Virus record (IMG/VR): IMGVR_UViG_3300022865_000425
Span: 1 to 62,506 of that record
DNA from: a virus
Direction: 5' to 3' (one strand)
DNA length: 62,506 bases
In this document: one piece after another, positions 30,231-39,235 of the stretch
Layout of the letters: the number at the start of each line of letters is the position of its first letter
Numbering within the stretch: position 1 is the first letter of the stretch
Notes under the pieces: model-generated
Seen by the model: only the letters and a program-made list of their open reading frames with translations
Database searches by the model: none
Told to the model about the DNA's origin: nothing
Translations under genes and position numbers: made by a program

Positions 30231-32971
30231 TTGTTTATAGCCCTAAAGATGGCACTTTCACCTGCAATGCCGCCGCTAGGACTAAACCTAACTGGCTTAA
30301 CTGTTTGTGTTGATCCGGTTGTTACTACTGGCCTCTGTTGTGCTTGCTGTTGTCGCTTACGTTCTTGTTCTGCTTTTTGTGCTTCTTGTTTCGCCGTCGC
30401 TTCTGCCTTTTGTGCTTCTTGCTGTGCTTTCCTAGCATCTGCATCTGCTTGCCGTTGCGCTCTTTGCTGATCTGTTACGCCTACTGTTTGCTTTGATCCT
30501 ATTGTTGCTTGACCTACAGCACTCCTAGGGGCAGTTGTTTTAGCGGCTGGTACGTTTGCGTTTGTTCGACTTAATACTCCGTAAGCATCACCTATCTTAT
30601 TGGTTGCTATGTTTATATTTCGTGCTGTGTTAGTATCAAGCGTTGTGCTTTTATCCACAATAGGCGCCGGGACTTTTTGTATATCCTGTAGACTTGGTGC
30701 AGTATAACGCAACTTTTCTATAGCGGCATTTCTTGCCTGAATACTTGGGTAGTTTTGTGTCAATGCTTTACTAATTTCACGAGCTTGTGCAGGGTCTACT
30801 AATACCTTACCACCTTCAATGTCACTCAGTGTCTGTTGGTGTTTGATATCCAGTAATGATCTTGGTTTAGCATCTGGGATACTTGTTGGTCCAGTACCTG
30901 GTGTAATATTCTTTCTTTGCTGGGCAGTGTTATTTTTAGACTTTTCAAAGTCACCAACAACTTTTGCCTTTTGCCCATCACTTAACTGGTTATAAATTCT
31001 AAGTTCTTCATCTTTGTAACCTGGATTAGGATAAGGGTCAACTTTAGGTGTTGCTGGAAAGTCCTTTGATATGTCGTCTACTTCAGGACCTGTTGGTGTT
31101 GTGCTTACAACAGGCTTTTCTGGTGTAGTACCAGGACCAGACTTCATAAAGTCGTCGGTTCCAGCTTGACCAGCAGTACTCATGTCTACTTTAGGTTCTA
31201 CAGTAGGTTCTACAGTGGGTTCTACTTCTTTTCTAAGGGCGTCAATGTCTTTAGTGACAGTGTAGTTGCCTTGTTCTTTTTGTTTTTGATCTGCTTCTTG
31301 ATTTCTTTTTTGCCAGTCTGTAAGTTCCGTTGGATCAGTAATTACACCACCTTTCCAACTCTGTGTAGGATCTCCACCTTCTGCGTTAGTCTTATCCCAC
31401 TGCTTCATTTGTTGTTCTTGCTGTTCTAAAGAACCTTGACCAAAGGTAATACCTTTTGTTAACTTTTCGTTGCGTAATGCTTCGTGTCTCTTGGCTTCAG
31501 CACGAGCGGCATCTGCTATTTCAGTATTGCCCATTTTTTCTTGCTGATTCGCATAGGCTTCAGCACGTCTACGGTTTAGGTCATCGTCTGCAATACTTGT
31601 TACATCGTCTTTGCCTTGTAACAATGCACCTTCTTTGTCTCTGAGATACTTAGTGTCATCTTTCGTAAGTGTGCCGGGACCCTCTACACCACCTGCTTGC
31701 ATGGCTTTGTTAAACTGTACTGCGTTCGTTAATCTGCCTACATCTGCTTGTGCTTTTGCTACTTCTTCCTGTGTGCCGTTTAACGTGATTGCTTCAAGTC
31801 CTGCTTGTGCATCGTCTAGTTCACGTTGTTTTACACTTACAGAATCAGGCAAGGCTGTTTTGCCTGCTTGTGCGTACTTGTTGCTGTCGTCAGCAGGTTC
31901 TTTTTGTGTTGGAGTCGTTAAGTTTAATTTTGCACCAGCTTTAATGTTGTTAGCATCCTTAATTTGAGGATTTGCTTTCATTAATGCGCTAACAGTAGTG
32001 CCATTGTTTTTAGCAATCTTACTTAGCGTGTCGCCTGGCTTAATACTGTACGCACTGCCAGCCGATCCTGCTGGAGTTGTTGTGCTTTGTGTTGCACCAG
32101 CGGAATCTGCTCCACCTAACTCTGCATTAATAGCATCGTCTCTTGCCTGTTTTGTGTCGCTCTTAGCAACATTATTTGCCGCCCGTTGGGCTTTTCTGTT
32201 ATCCGGATCAAATCCTTTATCAGTAACTACATTTCCAAATGCATCGTATTCTGGGGTAGCAGGCTCTGCCGCCCGGGGTGTTGTAGAAACTGTTGGTTGC
32301 TCCGCTTTAAGTTTTTCCTGTTCTTCAGGTGGAACAACTTTTGCAATTTGTTTTTTAGTAATAGCCTCTTGTTTTAGAATCTTATCTGTATACTCAGGGT
32401 CAGTTGCGTATCCTGCTTTTTGTAAAGCAGCCATGTACTCTTCACTGTTCTTAGCATCGAATACGCCTGCTTCTGTATATCTTGGGTTACTTTTAATAAA
32501 ATCTACATAGTCATCTACTGCGTCGTCTACGTTGTCATAGGATCTAAACTTATCTTTGATGTTTACTTTCTCACCATCTTCATATTCAGATGTAGCAACT
32601 TCTTTACTGTCACCTTCGTAACCTTTATCGGCTTTAATACCAAAAAAGTTATTATCGCCAGAAACTTTAGAACCCCATCCACTCTCAAATCCCCATTGGG
32701 TAATTAACAACTCAGGTGGAATCTGTAATCCTAATTTGCTAACTGCCTTTAATGCCATGGGATACATGTTTTTATAAAACTCGTCCCTGCTTGCAAAAGA
32801 ACCATCCTCTCGTTGTGCTTCAGATAATCCTAACGCTTTTCTGTTCTTCTTAGAAGTATCAGGCTTTACGTCAACAGTGACACTGTGACTATACCGTGGA
32901 TCTTTTGTTTGGGCCTTGCTGGCTACTACGCCAACGCCATAGGATTCTTTAAAGAGGTCAAAAACATTCAT
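30227..32971 (-). CDS. Virion-type peptidoglycan hydrolase: glucosaminidase + LysM + disordered tail
   Basis: 914 residues. MNVFDLFKESYG is capsid-targeting-like (LFKE). Residues about 60-201 are a FlgJ-type N-acetylglucosaminidase: ELLITQWGFESGWGSKVSGD with Glu96 as catalytic acid, then NNFFGIKADKGYEG. A LysM (308-351: YSIKPGDTLSKIAKNNGTTV ... ALMKANPQIKDANNIKAG) binds peptidoglycan. The remainder is low-complexity Gln/Ala/Glu/Pro, with a coiled-coil stretch RQADADARKAQQEAQKAE. Such length and composition suit a protein ejected with DNA to open the cell wall. AATAAATA is upstream. Confidence 0.78.
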   Translation of the reverse strand: MNVFDLFKESYGVGVVASKAQTKDPRYSHSVTVDVKPDTSKKNRKALGLSEAQREDGSFASRDEFYKNMYPMALKAVSKLGLQIPPELLITQWGFESGWGSKVSGDNNFFGIKADKGYEGDSKEVATSEYEDGEKVNIKDKFRSYDNVDDAVDDYVDFIKSNPRYTEAGVFDAKNSEEYMAALQKAGYATDPEYTDKILKQEAITKKQIAKVVPPEEQEKLKAEQPTVSTTPRAAEPATPEYDAFGNVVTDKGFDPDNRKAQRAANNVAKSDTKQARDDAINAELGGADSAGATQSTTTPAGSAGSAYSIKPGDTLSKIAKNNGTTVSALMKANPQIKDANNIKAGAKLNLTTPTQKEPADDSNKYAQAGKTALPDSVSVKQRELDDAQAGLEAITLNGTQEEVAKAQADVGRLTNAVQFNKAMQAGGVEGPGTLTKDDTKYLRDKEGALLQGKDDVTSIADDDLNRRRAEAYANQQEKMGNTEIADAARAEAKRHEALRNEKLTKGITFGQGSLEQQEQQMKQWDKTNAEGGDPTQSWKGGVITDPTELTDWQKRNQEADQKQKEQGNYTVTKDIDALRKEVEPTVEPTVEPKVDMSTAGQAGTDDFMKSGPGTTPEKPVVSTTPTGPEVDDISKDFPATPKVDPYPNPGYKDEELRIYNQLSDGQKAKVVGDFEKSKNNTAQQRKNITPGTGPTSIPDAKPRSLLDIKHQQTLSDIEGGKVLVDPAQAREISKALTQNYPSIQARNAAIEKLRYTAPSLQDIQKVPAPIVDKSTTLDTNTARNINIATNKIGDAYGVLSRTNANVPAAKTTAPRSAVGQATIGSKQTVGVTDQQRAQRQADADARKAQQEAQKAEATAKQEAQKAEQERKRQQQAQQRPVVTTGSTQTVKPVRFSPSGGIAGESAIFRAINK

Positions 32972-32998
32972 TTATTAGCACCATTAATTATATACTTG

Positions 32999-33006
32999 TA
33001 TTTATT
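32999..33006 (-). promoter_or_regulatory. Late-promoter octamer for the LysM hydrolase
   Basis: AATAAATA on the minus strand, about 28 bases before the ATG at 32971. Confidence 0.48.
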
Positions 33007-33439
33007 ACATGTTTTCCAAAAGCCAAATATAAAAAGGTGAGGTAAATTTTAAGATATATGTGCCGTTCCAGCCTAAATCAACACATTCTGTCAAGGTTTC
33101 GTGCTGTTTGGGATCTTCTGGAACAAATGTACTACAAGTATGTTTAATGTGCTCTAAGTTAATGTTGTCTATACTGATACTGTTAATGTGTAGTTGCATG
33201 TCTTTCAGTATCTCTGTTTTGTCCTCGTTTTGTACACAATCTGAATCTTCTTTATTAACTAGTTGTATCTGCAATTCGTGATCGCCCTCAGATAATTCGT
33301 GATAAAAAGAACATTCCTCTGTGCCACCACAAACCCCTTGTGTTATTGCGGTGTCATTTAACGTAACCACAAACTCTGGCTTCTTGTCCCAATGTGTCGA
33401 ACGTAATGATATATTAAATCGCAGTTTTTCTTTACTCAT
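33005..33439 (-). CDS. Beta-rich phage protein, 144 aa
   Basis: Not recognised. PEFVVTLNDTAITQGVCGGT, HELQIQLVNKEDSDCVQNED and a INSISIDNINLEHIKHTCST stretch, then LGWNGTYILKFTSPFYIWLL, look like a carbohydrate-binding or Ig-like beta-sandwich. Four cysteines. It follows and overlaps a protein of similar style. Possibly tail-associated. Confidence 0.55.
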   Translation of the reverse strand: MSKEKLRFNISLRSTHWDKKPEFVVTLNDTAITQGVCGGTEECSFYHELSEGDHELQIQLVNKEDSDCVQNEDKTEILKDMQLHINSISIDNINLEHIKHTCSTFVPEDPKQHETLTECVDLGWNGTYILKFTSPFYIWLLENM

Positions 33440-33809
33440 AGTATAATAAATCGTCTTTGTTTAGTTTTAAGTATGCATCTGACAGACTTACAGGGTATAC
33501 AAAGAAAAAGTGTTTCTCTTCGCCTGCTTTTATCGACACATTTTCTGCTAAGTCTGCTAGGTTTTTGCCTTCCCAGTCAGAAATAGGCACCTCTGAGTCT
33601 AGTCTAAGAAACTCTATTTCTGAATCATCAATAGCACGTATCACAATGTGATTATTACCCCACACTATGTCTACCTTCACATTGAATTGATCTCCAGCCA
33701 CACTGTGTATTTTTTGCAATGTGTTATTATGACTAATCTCAAGGTTACCGGTAGATAACATGCTTAGTTTGATAATATAGTTACTTCTTGTTAGGTGCTC
33801 TATATTCAT
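33432..33809 (-). CDS. Beta-rich phage protein, 125 aa
   Basis: Not recognised. NYIIKLSMLSTGNLEISHNN and VDIVWGNNHIVIRAIDDSEI give alternating strands; a C-terminal segment EEKHFFFVYPVSLSDAYLKL. AGGA precedes the ATG. Overlaps the glycosyltransferase stop by 29 bases and the next gene by eight. Works with its neighbour perhaps. Confidence 0.55.
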   Translation of the reverse strand: MNIEHLTRSNYIIKLSMLSTGNLEISHNNTLQKIHSVAGDQFNVKVDIVWGNNHIVIRAIDDSEIEFLRLDSEVPISDWEGKNLADLAENVSIKAGEEKHFFFVYPVSLSDAYLKLNKDDLLYYE

Positions 33810-34452
33810 ATGTTCCTACATGTCCTAAGTCTATGCCTTTATGTATCCAAACTTTACCACCTATCGACCGCCAACGTAAACAAAACGTCCAGTCTTCACT
33901 GAGGTAGTATCCTTCTTTGCTTATGTCTGTATCAAATAATGCATACAAATACGGGTTATACTGTGCCCCTAGCCCAACGTTGTCGGAGTATTTGGTTTTA
34001 GGAAAGTTGTCTATCATCTTGTTAAAAACATCACGCTTAATTAACATAAATCCTGTACCTGCTGTGTTGACTTCTACTAAGTCACCTTCTAACTCTCCGC
34101 TGGTTAGTTCATTTATCACAAGTTGTGGAGGCATTTGTTTGACAGGATATGCTCCACAGCAAATGTCTTTATCTGCTGTAAGTAGTTTTATTATATCGTT
34201 TGGGTTAAATCTAATGTCACTGTCGATAAACATTAAATGTGTTGCATTGGTGTTATGTAAAAACTTACCAGCTAGGTTGTTCCTCGCTCTAGGTATTAGA
34301 CTTTCGTTGCCCATTGTGTCTAATGTCCAGTTAAGATTTACTTTGCTGGCTTCTATTAGAAACTGCAATAAACTATTAAAACACGACACATGCATCATAC
34401 CATTAAATGCTGGGATAGCAATCTGTATGTGTACCTTACTTAAGTCTGTCAT
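33781..34452 (-). CDS. GT-A type glycosyltransferase
   Basis: 223 residues. VHIQIAIPAFNGMMHVSCF opens the GT-A fold; ATHLMFIDSDIRFNPNDIIK contains the DxD metal site; YYLSEDWTFCLRWRSIGGKV is the family's ED-like late motif, ending GIDLGHVGTYEY. Adds a sugar to an unknown acceptor. Overlaps the next glycosyltransferase-like gene by four bases. Confidence 0.8.
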   Translation of the reverse strand: MTDLSKVHIQIAIPAFNGMMHVSCFNSLLQFLIEASKVNLNWTLDTMGNESLIPRARNNLAGKFLHNTNATHLMFIDSDIRFNPNDIIKLLTADKDICCGAYPVKQMPPQLVINELTSGELEGDLVEVNTAGTGFMLIKRDVFNKMIDNFPKTKYSDNVGLGAQYNPYLYALFDTDISKEGYYLSEDWTFCLRWRSIGGKVWIHKGIDLGHVGTYEYRAPNKK

Positions 34453-35654
34453 AATGACATTTTATCTATTAGGTTAGTTAACTTTTTACTTTTGCTACTT
34501 AACAGTAGTTCCTGATTGTGTTTAAGCACCGGAGCCATTTTTATCATAAGGTCCTGGTGTTGCTCATGCGTAAACTGACTAAGTTGCCACACAAGTTTAA
34601 ATACATAATACATTCTTTTCTCATCATTTACAACCCTATCATAGTCCTCATTTATCCAGTTACCAAATGTTTTATAACCCATATCTTTAAGTAATAATAA
34701 ACTTCCTGGAGGACCTACTATAACAAATGGTTGTAAGTTTAGTATGGGTTTAAATGTTTTCTCTGTTAAAAATCCGGTCCATGATGCAAAGTGTGTTTCT
34801 GTAACTATGTGCCAGTATGCATCTTCATAAAATTTACGTTCAATATGTTTGTGGTCATTATGTTTGTCGTCTGTCAAGTAGTCTGCATATATAGGCAAAT
34901 GCATACTAAAATTGTCTAAAATTAGTCTTGTTTTGGTAAACCACTTATTCCAGCCATACACAGGGTCATTGTTCTCATCTACGCTCAGTGTGCTATAGTT
35001 TTGGTTAGTGTAACTAAAATATGCATCGTTAGTAAGTCCATGATAGTGTAGACTGCCTGCAAACAATCGCCTAAAAGGTTTGTCCATTCTGTTTAACAAT
35101 GTAAACTTTTTACTACGTTGATCCAAGTTTATATGCTTAACGTAGTCACTGTTATTTAGATGTAGATATCTGTAATATAGCTCGTCGTCTGGGATATAAT
35201 AATAGCCAGGTATATCAGTTACAAGTGCATTTGCACACACCATTTTAATACTTTTGCGTGGTATACTATATTGATTACTTAGTATTGTGAGGTGCCCTGC
35301 TATGTCTAACATAACATCGTCTCCCTCACTGTAGTAGAATACAATATTTAATGCGTGTTCCCTTACTTTTTGCAAGGACTCTGGTCTAATTAACGCAAAG
35401 TAGTCAATACTTTTGTCGTATATGTTTAAGTTAATTGGATAGATACCATCTGCACCCTGGTAGTCATCTATCAATATTTCTTGGTATGGGATCTGATCCG
35501 CATCAAGATATCGCAGAAATCTAAACTCAAAACTATATGGTGGTTCTATACACAGGTCCCACCACTCTTTTGATTTGGGTTTTATATCCAGACGTTGGAT
35601 AAGGTTAGGTACGAAACCGTACTCGCTCCTACGATCATATACTACAGTTAGCAT
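34449..35654 (-). CDS. Glycosyltransferase-like protein, 401 aa
   Basis: Long two-domain protein. SEYGFVPNLIQRLDIKPKS near the start, then the hallmark GFLTEKTFKPILNLQPFVIV with GPPGSLLLLKDMGYKTFGNW, found in exostosin-like or nucleotide-sugar enzymes of marine phages. Paralogue of 1999-2931 from the same motif order. Likely pairs with the GT-A gene after it to decorate a phage or host glycan. Function by pattern only. Confidence 0.65.
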   Translation of the reverse strand: MLTVVYDRRSEYGFVPNLIQRLDIKPKSKEWWDLCIEPPYSFEFRFLRYLDADQIPYQEILIDDYQGADGIYPINLNIYDKSIDYFALIRPESLQKVREHALNIVFYYSEGDDVMLDIAGHLTILSNQYSIPRKSIKMVCANALVTDIPGYYYIPDDELYYRYLHLNNSDYVKHINLDQRSKKFTLLNRMDKPFRRLFAGSLHYHGLTNDAYFSYTNQNYSTLSVDENNDPVYGWNKWFTKTRLILDNFSMHLPIYADYLTDDKHNDHKHIERKFYEDAYWHIVTETHFASWTGFLTEKTFKPILNLQPFVIVGPPGSLLLLKDMGYKTFGNWINEDYDRVVNDEKRMYYVFKLVWQLSQFTHEQHQDLMIKMAPVLKHNQELLLSSKSKKLTNLIDKMSL

Positions 35655-35660
35655 TAACTA

Positions 35661-36032
35661 TTAATTTAGATATTGAACTTTAGTTATTGTACCAGCTTGG
35701 AAATCAGTTACTTTAGCACGTATCCAGACAAAATTACCAGTAAAGGTAAATGTTGTTGCTGTACTTTGAGCCGTACTGTCATTACCTAGTATTACGTTAT
35801 CCACATCGAACCAATCAGAATCTACAGGTTCAGTTGCTAGTGTAGCCTGTATGCGAATAGTTGCTTCCAGAATTGTTGGGAACATAGCAACCGTGTGACT
35901 GCCATCAGCATAGCCGTAGTAGCCATCACCTTTGTGTTTGTCGCTGGTAAAACTCAGACTACTACCATCGTAGTTGCCTACGGCTGAACCAAACGTTGTG
36001 CTAGGGATAAGTGTAACTGTTTTCTTTGCCAT
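35661..36032 (-). CDS. Probable virion protein, 123 aa
   Basis: Thr/Ser/Gly-rich beta protein: TLIPSTTFGSAVGNYDGSSL, RIQATLATEPVDSDWFDVDN, TTFTFTGNFVWIRAKVTDFQ. Composition resembles tail or baseplate-associated proteins of cyanophage-like phages. The ATG shares its last base with the stop of the 54-aa gene (TAATG). No enzymatic motif. Confidence 0.6.
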   Translation of the reverse strand: MAKKTVTLIPSTTFGSAVGNYDGSSLSFTSDKHKGDGYYGYADGSHTVAMFPTILEATIRIQATLATEPVDSDWFDVDNVILGNDSTAQSTATTFTFTGNFVWIRAKVTDFQAGTITKVQYLN

Positions 36033-36196
36033 TAATTTTTCGCTATTTCAACTATAACATTGTCACCTACAAGTTCTTGCACTACTGCTTCTAATGAAGT
36101 GAGAACTTCTTCTGGTAATAATATTTCATCAGGATCACTATCCTTTTTGAGTTTGCTTAAAGCAATAACGACATGTTGTTCTTGAATTTTAGCCAT
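36032..36196 (-). CDS. Small protein, 54 aa
   Basis: Starts MAKIQEQHVVIALSKLKKDS and ends VQELVGDNVIVEIAKN. A helix-loop-helix of unknown function. GAGG lies seven bases before the ATG and a late octamer is upstream. It is coupled to the virion protein gene by TAATG. Confidence 0.65.
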   Translation of the reverse strand: MAKIQEQHVVIALSKLKKDSDPDEILLPEEVLTSLEAVVQELVGDNVIVEIAKN

Positions 36197-36217
36197 AGTT
36201 TACCTCATTAATATACT

Positions 36218-36225
36218 TATTTATG
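36218..36225 (-). promoter_or_regulatory. Late-promoter octamer inside a small inverted repeat
   Basis: CATAAATA on the minus strand. Arms CATTAA (36229-36234 on the minus) and TTAATG (36206-36211) bracket it, and the second arm abuts the ribosome site GAGG. A weak version of the design seen at 59.5 kb. Confidence 0.48.
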
Positions 36226-36228
36226 CTG

Positions 36229-36990
36229 TTAATGCACTAACTTATAAACTTGGTTAGTTGTACAAGCATCAGGGCATATTAGATTTATAAAGTCTAATAT
36301 ACCAGGATCATTACAGTAAAAGTAAGTAATTGTATGCCATCCATGCCCACGTGTCTGAAGCTCATGTTTAAGCGAGTCCGGGTACGTAACGCTGTCTTTG
36401 CCTAAAGTATCTAGATACTGTAAAATTTTAGGTCCATGGTGTCTGACATGATGTGTTAGCCTTAGATAAACCTTATAATTGTATGGTACCTTACTATTTA
36501 AAATTACATTAGGTTTCAGACTCTTGGCATGTTTGCTATCAACTACCCCAGAGACTTCCAACAGTCGTCGATCTAGACTAGAAAGACGTTGTACTACCTC
36601 TTGAAGCACTATCTCGTCATTATGAAATAAACTTATGTTTGGCTCTTGTACCCTAAACTGAATATCCGTTTCCATTTTTGCTTTTTTTAGTAGTTGCAAT
36701 GTGGTTGGGTCAGCCAAATATATTTCCATTTTTGCTTGGCGTTCCTCTATTCCTTTATGTTGATGGTATGGTTGTACCAGCAACTTGTTTATTGATGCAT
36801 GTTGTTTTATCCTACGTTGCACATACGTTATTGCATCTATGTCCTTATACATAGAACTTACCCAGCTAGACAAATAGTTACCACCAGGCACGTATAACTT
36901 TACCTTAAAGGCATACTTGTTCCAAAATAACTTATTAGTTCGTAACAGTTTAACCCTTGGGTTTAAACTGGTCCAATACAATGAGTCCAT
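36229..36990 (-). CDS. Conserved phage hypothetical protein, 253 aa
   Basis: Not recognised. Basic N-terminal half (NPRVKLLRTNKLFWNKYAFK), helical middle KAKMETDIQFRVQEPNISLF, and a cysteine at the end (ICPDACTTNQVYK). Its 5' end overlaps the ClpA-like gene by 41 bases. Shares the region with other genes of the chaperone set, but nothing shows a link. Confidence 0.55.
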   Translation of the reverse strand: MDSLYWTSLNPRVKLLRTNKLFWNKYAFKVKLYVPGGNYLSSWVSSMYKDIDAITYVQRRIKQHASINKLLVQPYHQHKGIEERQAKMEIYLADPTTLQLLKKAKMETDIQFRVQEPNISLFHNDEIVLQEVVQRLSSLDRRLLEVSGVVDSKHAKSLKPNVILNSKVPYNYKVYLRLTHHVRHHGPKILQYLDTLGKDSVTYPDSLKHELQTRGHGWHTITYFYCNDPGILDFINLICPDACTTNQVYKLVH

Positions 36991-39235
36991 CTTTTTTTAC
37001 CGTCGATGATAACATTTTGTTGTCTGTCTCAAACACTAACTCACCGTCAACAACATCTACTTTAATTGTAGTGCCAGCACCACAATTTTCAAATAGTATC
37101 TTTTTAGACAATGGTACTTTAATCGCCTCGTCAATCTTACGAGATAGTGGTCTTGCTCCCATCTTACTGTCAAAGCCTTGGTCAACTAACCAATCAACAG
37201 TTGCTTCAGTAACACTAATATTAATGTGTTTGTCGCTTACTAGCTCATTAAGTTCATTAACAAACTTTACTACAATTTTACGCATTGCAAGATTGTCTAA
37301 CTTTGCAAACTTAACAATAGCATCTAACCTATTCCTAAATTCTGGTTTAAAGAATTTTTTAATTGCTTTATCGTCTTCATGCAACTTTTCTAAGTCTCTA
37401 CCAAAGCCAATGTTGTTTAGTTCGTTATCAGCCGCCCCTAAGTTACTGGTCATTAGCACAATAGTGTTTCTACAGTCTGCACGTTTACCATTAGAGCTTG
37501 TAACAAAACCTTCGTCCATTAGTGATAGCAATACACTGCTTAAGTCTGGATGTGCTTTTTCTATTTCGTCGAAGAGAATAACTGCATTGGGAGACTTTTC
37601 TATTTCCCTAACCAGTAAGCCACCACCTAAGTTACCGTCGTCATAGCCTACATATCCTGGAGGAGCACCAATAAGTTTAGACACAGAGTGTTTCTCTTGG
37701 TACTCTGACATATCAAAACGTATTAATTTCATACCCATGTGCTCTGCTAGTAATTTAGCAAACTCTGTTTTACCTGTGCCTGTGGGTCCCAAAAATAGAA
37801 AGTTACCGATCGGCCTATTGATAGTTTTAAGTCCTGCTCTAGCAACATAAATCTTTTCCAATACCGTATCAACTGCCGTGTCTTGCCCGTACAGTTTTTG
37901 CTTAATGTTTATTTCTAGGTTTTGCAGTCCTGTGTTAGTTTCCTCTGCACCAAGTTGGTCGATAGGGATCTTTGTAAACTTACTAATCAGATCCACAATA
38001 TGACTCTTACGTAGTACATAATTAGGTGACCTAACTTTAAGTTTAGCACACGCAGTGTCAATTAAGTCCAACGCTTTATCTGGTAACTTCTTATCGCTTT
38101 GGTATCGCACACTTAGATCAACTGCCGATTCAATAGCCTCGTCACTGATCTTTCCTTTGTGAAACTTTTCAAATCCTTCCCTTAATCCATATAGGATGTC
38201 CTTTGCTACCTCAGGACTTGGCTCCTCAATTGTTAGTCTATGGAACCTACGCATCAATGCACGATCTTTTTCAAAACTCTGCGTATACTCTTCCCAGGTA
38301 GTTGATGCGATAACCTTAAGGTCACCTTTTGCTAGAGCTGGTTTAAACATTTCTGCGAAGGTTACTCCGCTACTGCTACCTGCTCCCGCACCGTGCATTT
38401 GATGTGCTTCATCAATAAACAGGACACAGTTGCCTTTTTCCTTAAGTGCTTCTAATACTTCTTTAACTTTATCCTCAAATTCTCCTCTGTACTTTGATCC
38501 TGCGAGCAAACTACCAATTTCTAAATTATATACGGTATACGGTAGTAGGTATTCAGGTGCATTTCCTTGACTTATTTTTAGAGCTAATCCTTCTGCAATA
38601 GCAGTCTTACCAACACCAGGATCACCTACCATTAAGATATTTGACTTATTCTTTTTAGCAAGTACATTAAATATCTCGTCTAGTTCTGATTCTCGTCCGA
38701 TAACTGGATCTATTTTTTCTTTTGTTGCCAAGTCAGATAAATTTGTACAATAGTCATCTAAGACTGCATCTGCATGTTGGTGGTGTTTGCTTTTTCCTAT
38801 TTTGTCTGTGTAGTTTTTATTAAAGAACGTTACCAAGCTCTGCGTATTAATTCCGTACTTCAATAGGAAATATGCGGCATGACTGTTAGATTCTTGCAAT
38901 ATGCTTACAAATAAGTCAATGGTTTGCATATGCGCTCTACCACTGAACATTACCTGTGTAAATGCTCTATTGAAGATACGTTCTAACGCATAGGTCTTCT
39001 TAGGAAGAATTTCACCTTCCCTAACAATTTCTTTTCTGCCCTCAAGGTAAAGTCGTAAATCCGCTGACAGATTATCATAATCCGCACCAAACTTTTTTAA
39101 CATTATCGAAAAATTTTCGTAAGTAATAAGCGCCAGCAACAGATGTTCCGCTATAACATATTCATGTTTTAGTTCCTTGGCATAATCTGTTGCTTTAGCA
39201 ATAATTGTGTCTATCTCAGGATTGTGTGCTAACAT
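36950..39235 (-). CDS. clpA: ClpA-like AAA+ unfoldase with ClpP-docking loop
   Basis: 761 residues, close to E. coli ClpA (758). N-domain of two helical repeats (1-145), D1 Walker A GDPGVGKT (204-211) and Walker B VLFIDEAH, D2 Walker A GPTGTGKT (483-490) and ILFDEIEKAH, sensor MTSNLG, and IGF at 609-611, the tripeptide (IGF/IGL) that docks on ClpP. Clp ATPases unfold proteins for ClpP. No clpP or clpS is in the window, so the phage likely uses host ClpP to remove host proteins or remodel its own. DnaJ is the next gene upstream. Confidence 0.92.
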   Translation of the reverse strand: MLAHNPEIDTIIAKATDYAKELKHEYVIAEHLLLALITYENFSIMLKKFGADYDNLSADLRLYLEGRKEIVREGEILPKKTYALERIFNRAFTQVMFSGRAHMQTIDLFVSILQESNSHAAYFLLKYGINTQSLVTFFNKNYTDKIGKSKHHQHADAVLDDYCTNLSDLATKEKIDPVIGRESELDEIFNVLAKKNKSNILMVGDPGVGKTAIAEGLALKISQGNAPEYLLPYTVYNLEIGSLLAGSKYRGEFEDKVKEVLEALKEKGNCVLFIDEAHQMHGAGAGSSSGVTFAEMFKPALAKGDLKVIASTTWEEYTQSFEKDRALMRRFHRLTIEEPSPEVAKDILYGLREGFEKFHKGKISDEAIESAVDLSVRYQSDKKLPDKALDLIDTACAKLKVRSPNYVLRKSHIVDLISKFTKIPIDQLGAEETNTGLQNLEINIKQKLYGQDTAVDTVLEKIYVARAGLKTINRPIGNFLFLGPTGTGKTEFAKLLAEHMGMKLIRFDMSEYQEKHSVSKLIGAPPGYVGYDDGNLGGGLLVREIEKSPNAVILFDEIEKAHPDLSSVLLSLMDEGFVTSSNGKRADCRNTIVLMTSNLGAADNELNNIGFGRDLEKLHEDDKAIKKFFKPEFRNRLDAIVKFAKLDNLAMRKIVVKFVNELNELVSDKHINISVTEATVDWLVDQGFDSKMGARPLSRKIDEAIKVPLSKKILFENCGAGTTIKVDVVDGELVFETDNKMLSSTVKKDGLIVLDQFKPKG

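Noticed and set aside
31998-32510. 170-aa plus-strand ORF
   Set aside because: Antisense shadow of the LysM hydrolase; the minus frame has clear domain motifs.
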